A stretch of DNA of 55,214 bases from Opitutales bacterium (lineage in GTDB: Bacteria; Verrucomicrobiota; Verrucomicrobiia; Opitutales; T3Sed10-336), in contig SLTG01000056.1 of NCBI GenBank assembly GCA_007130045.1, forward strand, positions 1-55,214. Reading direction: 5' to 3'. Positions within the stretch are counted from its first letter, which is position 1. The number at the start of each line of letters is the position of its first letter. Below are positions 52,125-55,214 of this stretch, in pieces. A model generated the notes under the pieces. It ran no database searches. It was not told the DNA's origin and saw only the letters and a program-made list of their open reading frames with translations. A program made the translations under genes and the position numbers.

Positions 52125-52559
52125 TTAATCCGCGGCCATATTCTTCGGCCAGGAGGTTTCGGAGGGCGAGGGGCCGGGTTGTTCGGGAACTTTGACGCCA
52201 TCGATGACGACATTTACCCGAGAGACGTTTTTTCCCGTCATTTGGTTGAGCCGGTCGCGAACGGCGAGCTGGACGTTGTAGGCGGTCTTCGCGAGTTCGC
52301 AGCCGAATTCCATCAGAAGGCGGATCTCGATGACGTAGTAACCATGTTCGTCCTCGCTGACCCTGACTCCGCGGTCGGATTCTTTCTTGGAGAAGATTTC
52401 GGCGATGCCGTCGACAAAGCTTCCCCCCACGGCGCTTACCCCTTTAATTTCCAAGGCGGCCAAACGGACGATGCTCGCGACGACCGAATGGTTGATCTTG
52501 ATCTCCCCAAGGGAGTTCTGATCTTCGATGCTTTCGGGACAGGATTCCTGGTTTGCCAT
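52125..52559 (-). CDS. Asp23/Gls24 family protein
   Basis: 144 aa soluble protein. Features are 'GEIKINHSVVASIVRLAALE' plus IKGV, 'GVRVSEDEHGYYVIEIRLLM', and 'GKNVSRVNVVIDGVKVPE', the arrangement of Asp23/YqhY proteins. In Bacillus YqhY is encoded with accBC and helps keep acetyl-CoA carboxylase activity in bounds. The same linkage occurs here: 11 bp after accC. A carboxylase-linked role is inference by analogy. Confidence 0.88.
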   Translation of the reverse strand: MANQESCPESIEDQNSLGEIKINHSVVASIVRLAALEIKGVSAVGGSFVDGIAEIFSKKESDRGVRVSEDEHGYYVIEIRLLMEFGCELAKTAYNVQLAVRDRLNQMTGKNVSRVNVVIDGVKVPEQPGPSPSETSWPKNMAAD

Positions 52560-52570
52560 AACGGTTGGAT

Positions 52571-53938
52571 TTATCTAAATAATAACTCTGAAGGTGATCG
52601 ATGCAAGAAATCCTCGACGTATCCGGTCGTGGCGAGGCCCTGCCGGAATACGGGATCGCTCATTATCGCCTTGGAAAAGGGAATAGTGGTCTTGACCCCG
52701 CGAATGAGGTATTCACCAAGCGCCCGGTACATGCGGTCCATCGCGATTTCCCGGTTGGCGCCATAAGTGATCAGCTTGCCGATCATGCTGTCGTAGTGGG
52801 ACGGAATCCTGTACCCTCCGTAGGCATGGGAGTCCACCCGGACACCGTGGCCGCCGGGAGAGTAGTAGAGGTCAATGACGCCGGGGGAGGGAGTGAAATT
52901 CTTCGACGGGTCTTCCGCATTGATCCGGCATTCGATCGCGTGTTTTGAGAAAGTGATGTTCCTTTGATCGAATCCCAGCTTCTCGCCGGAGGCGATGCGG
53001 ATCTGTTCCTTGATCAGGTCGATTCCGGTGACTTCTTCGGTGACCGGATGTTCGACCTGAATACGGGTATTCATCTCCATGAAATAGAAGCTGCCGTCTT
53101 TATCGACGAGAAACTCGATCGTGCCGGCGTTGACATAGTCGGCGGCCTGGGCGGCCCGGACGGCGGCGCGCCCCATTTTCTTGCGGAGATCCGCAGTGAC
53201 GAACGGCGAGGGAGCCTCCTCGACAAGCTTCTGGTTGCGCCGTTGCACGGAACAATCCCGCTCCCCCAGGTGGAGGGTCTTGCCATGGGAGTCCGCCAGG
53301 ATCTGAAATTCAATATGACGAGGGTTCTGCAGGTATTTTTCGATGTAGACCGAGGCGTTGCCGAACACCTTTTCCGCTTCGTTGCGGGCCTGATTGAACT
53401 CGCGGGCGAAAGTGACGTCGTTGTGGGCGACGCGCATGCCGCGCCCGCCGCCGCCGGCAACCGCCTTGATGATTACCGGATAACCGATTTTTTTCGCTAC
53501 TTTGAGCGCTTCGGTTTCCGAATCGATCGGTCCGTCGCTTCCCGGGGTGACGGGGACCCCGCTCTTGCGAACGGTATCGCGGGCGGTAGCCTTGTCCCCC
53601 ATCATGCGAATGGCTTTCGAGCTCGGGCCGATGAAGTTGATGTTGCACGACTCGCACTGGTCGGCGAAGTCGGCGTTTTCGGAAAGGAATCCGTAGCCGG
53701 GATGGATGGCGTCGACGTCGGCGATTTCAGCAGCGCTGATGATGCGATCGGCCTTCAGGTAGCTTTGGTTGCTTGGCGCGGGTCCGATGCAGATGGCCTC
53801 ATCGGCCAGCTGGACGTGGAGCGATTCCACGTCCGCCTCGGAATAGACCGCGAGCGACTTGATACCGAGCTCGCGGCAGGCACGGACGATCCGAAGCGCG
53901 ATTTCTCCCCGGTTGGCGATGAGAATTTTCTGAATCAT
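52571..53938 (-). CDS. accC: Acetyl-CoA carboxylase biotin carboxylase subunit
   Basis: Carboxylates biotin on AccB using ATP and bicarbonate, the first half-reaction of malonyl-CoA synthesis. 455 aa. It begins '[20 protein letters not shown]'. The ATP-grasp glycine loop is '[12 protein letters not shown]' near 160-171, followed by '[20 protein letters not shown]', '[20 protein letters not shown]', and '[16 protein letters not shown]' with the metal-binding residues. It follows accB by 68 bp. Downstream genes share its strand with short gaps. Confidence 0.97.
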   Translation of the reverse strand: MIQKILIANRGEIALRIVRACRELGIKSLAVYSEADVESLHVQLADEAICIGPAPSNQSYLKADRIISAAEIADVDAIHPGYGFLSENADFADQCESCNINFIGPSSKAIRMMGDKATARDTVRKSGVPVTPGSDGPIDSETEALKVAKKIGYPVIIKAVAGGGGRGMRVAHNDVTFAREFNQARNEAEKVFGNASVYIEKYLQNPRHIEFQILADSHGKTLHLGERDCSVQRRNQKLVEEAPSPFVTADLRKKMGRAAVRAAQAADYVNAGTIEFLVDKDGSFYFMEMNTRIQVEHPVTEEVTGIDLIKEQIRIASGEKLGFDQRNITFSKHAIECRINAEDPSKNFTPSPGVIDLYYSPGGHGVRVDSHAYGGYRIPSHYDSMIGKLITYGANREIAMDRMYRALGEYLIRGVKTTIPFSKAIMSDPVFRQGLATTGYVEDFLHRSPSELLFR

Positions 53939-54006
53939 GAAAAAAGGTGCTGCAGGTTGTTGAAAGCGCGAAGGACACTCCGCGAAGCTTCTTTCGCCAT
54001 GCCATT

Positions 54007-54480
54007 TCAGGCCTGCTTCACTTTATAAAGGGGTTCTCCGTATTCGACCGGTTGACCCGTCTCGACGAGAACCTCGACGATCACGCCTTTGACATCGGCA
54101 TGAATTTCGTTCATCACCTTCATGGCTTCAATAATGCAGACGACCGTCGATTCGGCGACTTTCTGGCCGATCTCGACGTAGGGAGCGCTTTCCGGAGACG
54201 CGGATCTGTAGAACGTTCCAACCATAGGGGATTTGATGAATATTATGCCCTCTTCCTCATTCTTATCCTTCGGATCGTCCGCTTTCTGCGGGGCAGCCAA
54301 TTGTTCGGGAGAGGCGCCGGCGGGCGGGAGCGAGTAGTTGCCGTGGCCGGTGGAGGCGGAAATTTGCCCCGAAGGGCCGCGCCGAATCCGGAGTTTCAGA
54401 TCCTTCTGCTCGATCTCGAGCTCGTTCAGATCCGAATCCTTCATCAAGTCGATGAGTTGCTTTACTTCTTGTAAGTCCAA
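54007..54480 (-). CDS. accB: Biotin carboxyl carrier protein
   Basis: 157-aa carrier of acetyl-CoA carboxylase. An N-terminal acidic region (~1-35) is followed by a flexible Ala/Pro/Gln-rich linker and the biotinyl domain (~80-157). The biotinylated lysine is K121 in '[11 protein letters not shown]'. The '[10 protein letters not shown]' thumb region typical of AccB precedes it. First gene of the accB-accC-asp23-amaP-thiE group, divergent from the rRNA operon. Confidence 0.96.
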   Translation of the reverse strand: MDLQEVKQLIDLMKDSDLNELEIEQKDLKLRIRRGPSGQISASTGHGNYSLPPAGASPEQLAAPQKADDPKDKNEEEGIIFIKSPMVGTFYRSASPESAPYVEIGQKVAESTVVCIIEAMKVMNEIHADVKGVIVEVLVETGQPVEYGEPLYKVKQA

Positions 54481-55093
54481 AGTAGGTCCTTCCTTTCAAA
54501 AAAACGGTTGTTTGTCGGAAATTTATTCTCAGCGGGTCCACAGTATATTTGCGACAACAAACATCCTGTTAGCAGAGGTAATGGCAGGTTTTCAAATAAA
54601 TTGTTGCACAATCGCTTACGAGAAGGTTGCTGGCAGGGGGAAAGCGGCCGGATTCGCGGTGGCCGACCCGAGTGCGTTCGCCGCACATCGAATCCGCGCG
54701 GAGTAATGCGCTCGCCGATGTATTTCCGGGTCGTGGACGACCGCCCGAAAAAGGCGCCTTATCCGCTGGAATTGAGGGTCCTGAAGGTATTTCCGGGGCT
54801 TCCGGTAAAGAAGAAAAAGTTTTTTCAAAAAGCCCTTGCCAAAGTCCGGTGCACGAGCAAGTTTAAGGATTCCTTCTTTGGGAAGGACAGCGCTTCCGGG
54901 CGGAAATTGAAAATTTTTTCAAAAATGTGTTGACCGGAGGTTTGAGATTTGTTCAGATTGTAATCTTTCCCTCATGGGAAGCATTGGTTCTTTGAAATTT
55001 AATTTGTGCGATTGATCGGGACCCCCGATCATATCAATTATTTAAGAAAGTAGTTCATGAATCCCAGGGATTCAGAACTTCTCTGATATTCAT
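54481..55093 (+). promoter_or_regulatory. Ribosomal RNA upstream region and leader
   Basis: 613 bp between accB (minus) and the 16S gene (plus), without a convincing protein gene. A TTGACC at 54930-54935 in AT-rich DNA is a candidate -35, with TGTAAT at 54959-54964 too far (23 nt) to be a sure partner. The leader contains 'GGTTCTTTGAAAT' (54986-54998), similar to pre-16S leader boxes, and a hairpin TGATCGGG (55013-55020)/CCCGATCA (55024-55031). The accB promoter must also be here. Confidence 0.45.

Positions 55094-55214
<121 letters not shown>

Noticed and set aside
52964-54028. 354-codon plus-strand frame
   Set aside because: Antisense shadow of accC.
54508-54933. Plus-strand frame of 141 codons before the 16S gene, or its last 75 codons from 'MRSPMYF'
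   Set aside because: Lysine- and phenylalanine-rich sequence without domain, in rRNA upstream DNA; no reliable start.

Overview
The window is a bacterial chromosome segment. It most likely comes from a member of the Verrucomicrobiota, probably class Opitutae. Three things support this: the first ~120 nt of a 16S rRNA gene at the right edge look Opitutae-like (recognition by eye, not a database match); a secreted repeat protein ends in the 'dxxVPxLLxYAxxLxP' tail typical of that group; and the gene set is Gram-negative (TonB receptor, RND pumps, outer-membrane barrels, lipoproteins) and G+C-rich. No phage, insertion sequence or CRISPR array was seen, so this is mainly core genome with small lineage-specific pieces.

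Layout. 1-9.9 kb: surface and carbohydrate functions. These are a very large secreted Ig-repeat protein running off the left edge, a secreted GH78 alpha-L-rhamnosidase, a TonB-dependent receptor and a Tat-exported aldo/keto reductase. 9.9-12.2 kb: a small minus-strand group (phosphoribosyltransferase, six-helix membrane protein, 72-aa HKW/GRDIG protein, EVE protein) and a 34-aa membrane peptide. 12.3-15.8 kb: an operon-like run of PIN-TRAM protein, CPBP protease, DUF432-like protein and MscS channel. 15.9-20.1 kb: PmtA-like methyltransferase behind tRNA-Pro(TGG), a LysM protein, a NUDIX hydrolase, serC and fabD. 20.3-26 kb: a PagL-like barrel, an MMPL/RND exporter, a small lipoprotein and an ABC-class ATPase (COG3044). 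26-31.7 kb: a YdbS/YdbT PH-domain pair, then a cassette of two arrestin-like proteins plus a P-loop ATPase, then an outer-membrane protein. 31.7-36.5 kb: peroxiredoxin, RND adaptor and RND permease in one tightly packed operon.

36.7-46.9 kb: divergent uvrC and cinA, a secreted propeller-like repeat protein, holA, purB, a Sel1-repeat lipoprotein and an unknown membrane protein. 46.9-49.6 kb: dnaN, pssA and an orphan RelE-like protein. 49.7-50.7 kb: a mini GIY-YIG-like protein and a gamma-glutamylcyclotransferase. 50.9-54.5 kb: a minus-strand operon accB-accC-asp23-amaP-like-thiE. 54.5-55.2 kb: the rRNA leader and the start of 16S rRNA.

Points of most interest: (a) an interspersed 22-bp repeat family with a small palindrome, found just 3' of three unrelated genes and supplying the last codons of uvrC; (b) the arrestin/arrestin/ATPase cassette, whose function is unknown to me; (c) the accBC-asp23-amaP linkage, which mirrors the Firmicutes accBC-yqhY arrangement; (d) a UvrC lacking the usual cysteine cluster; (e) candidate leaderless transcripts for serC and cinA; (f) an orphan RelE-like gene directly before pssA. 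All functions are assigned by reading motifs; no database search was possible.
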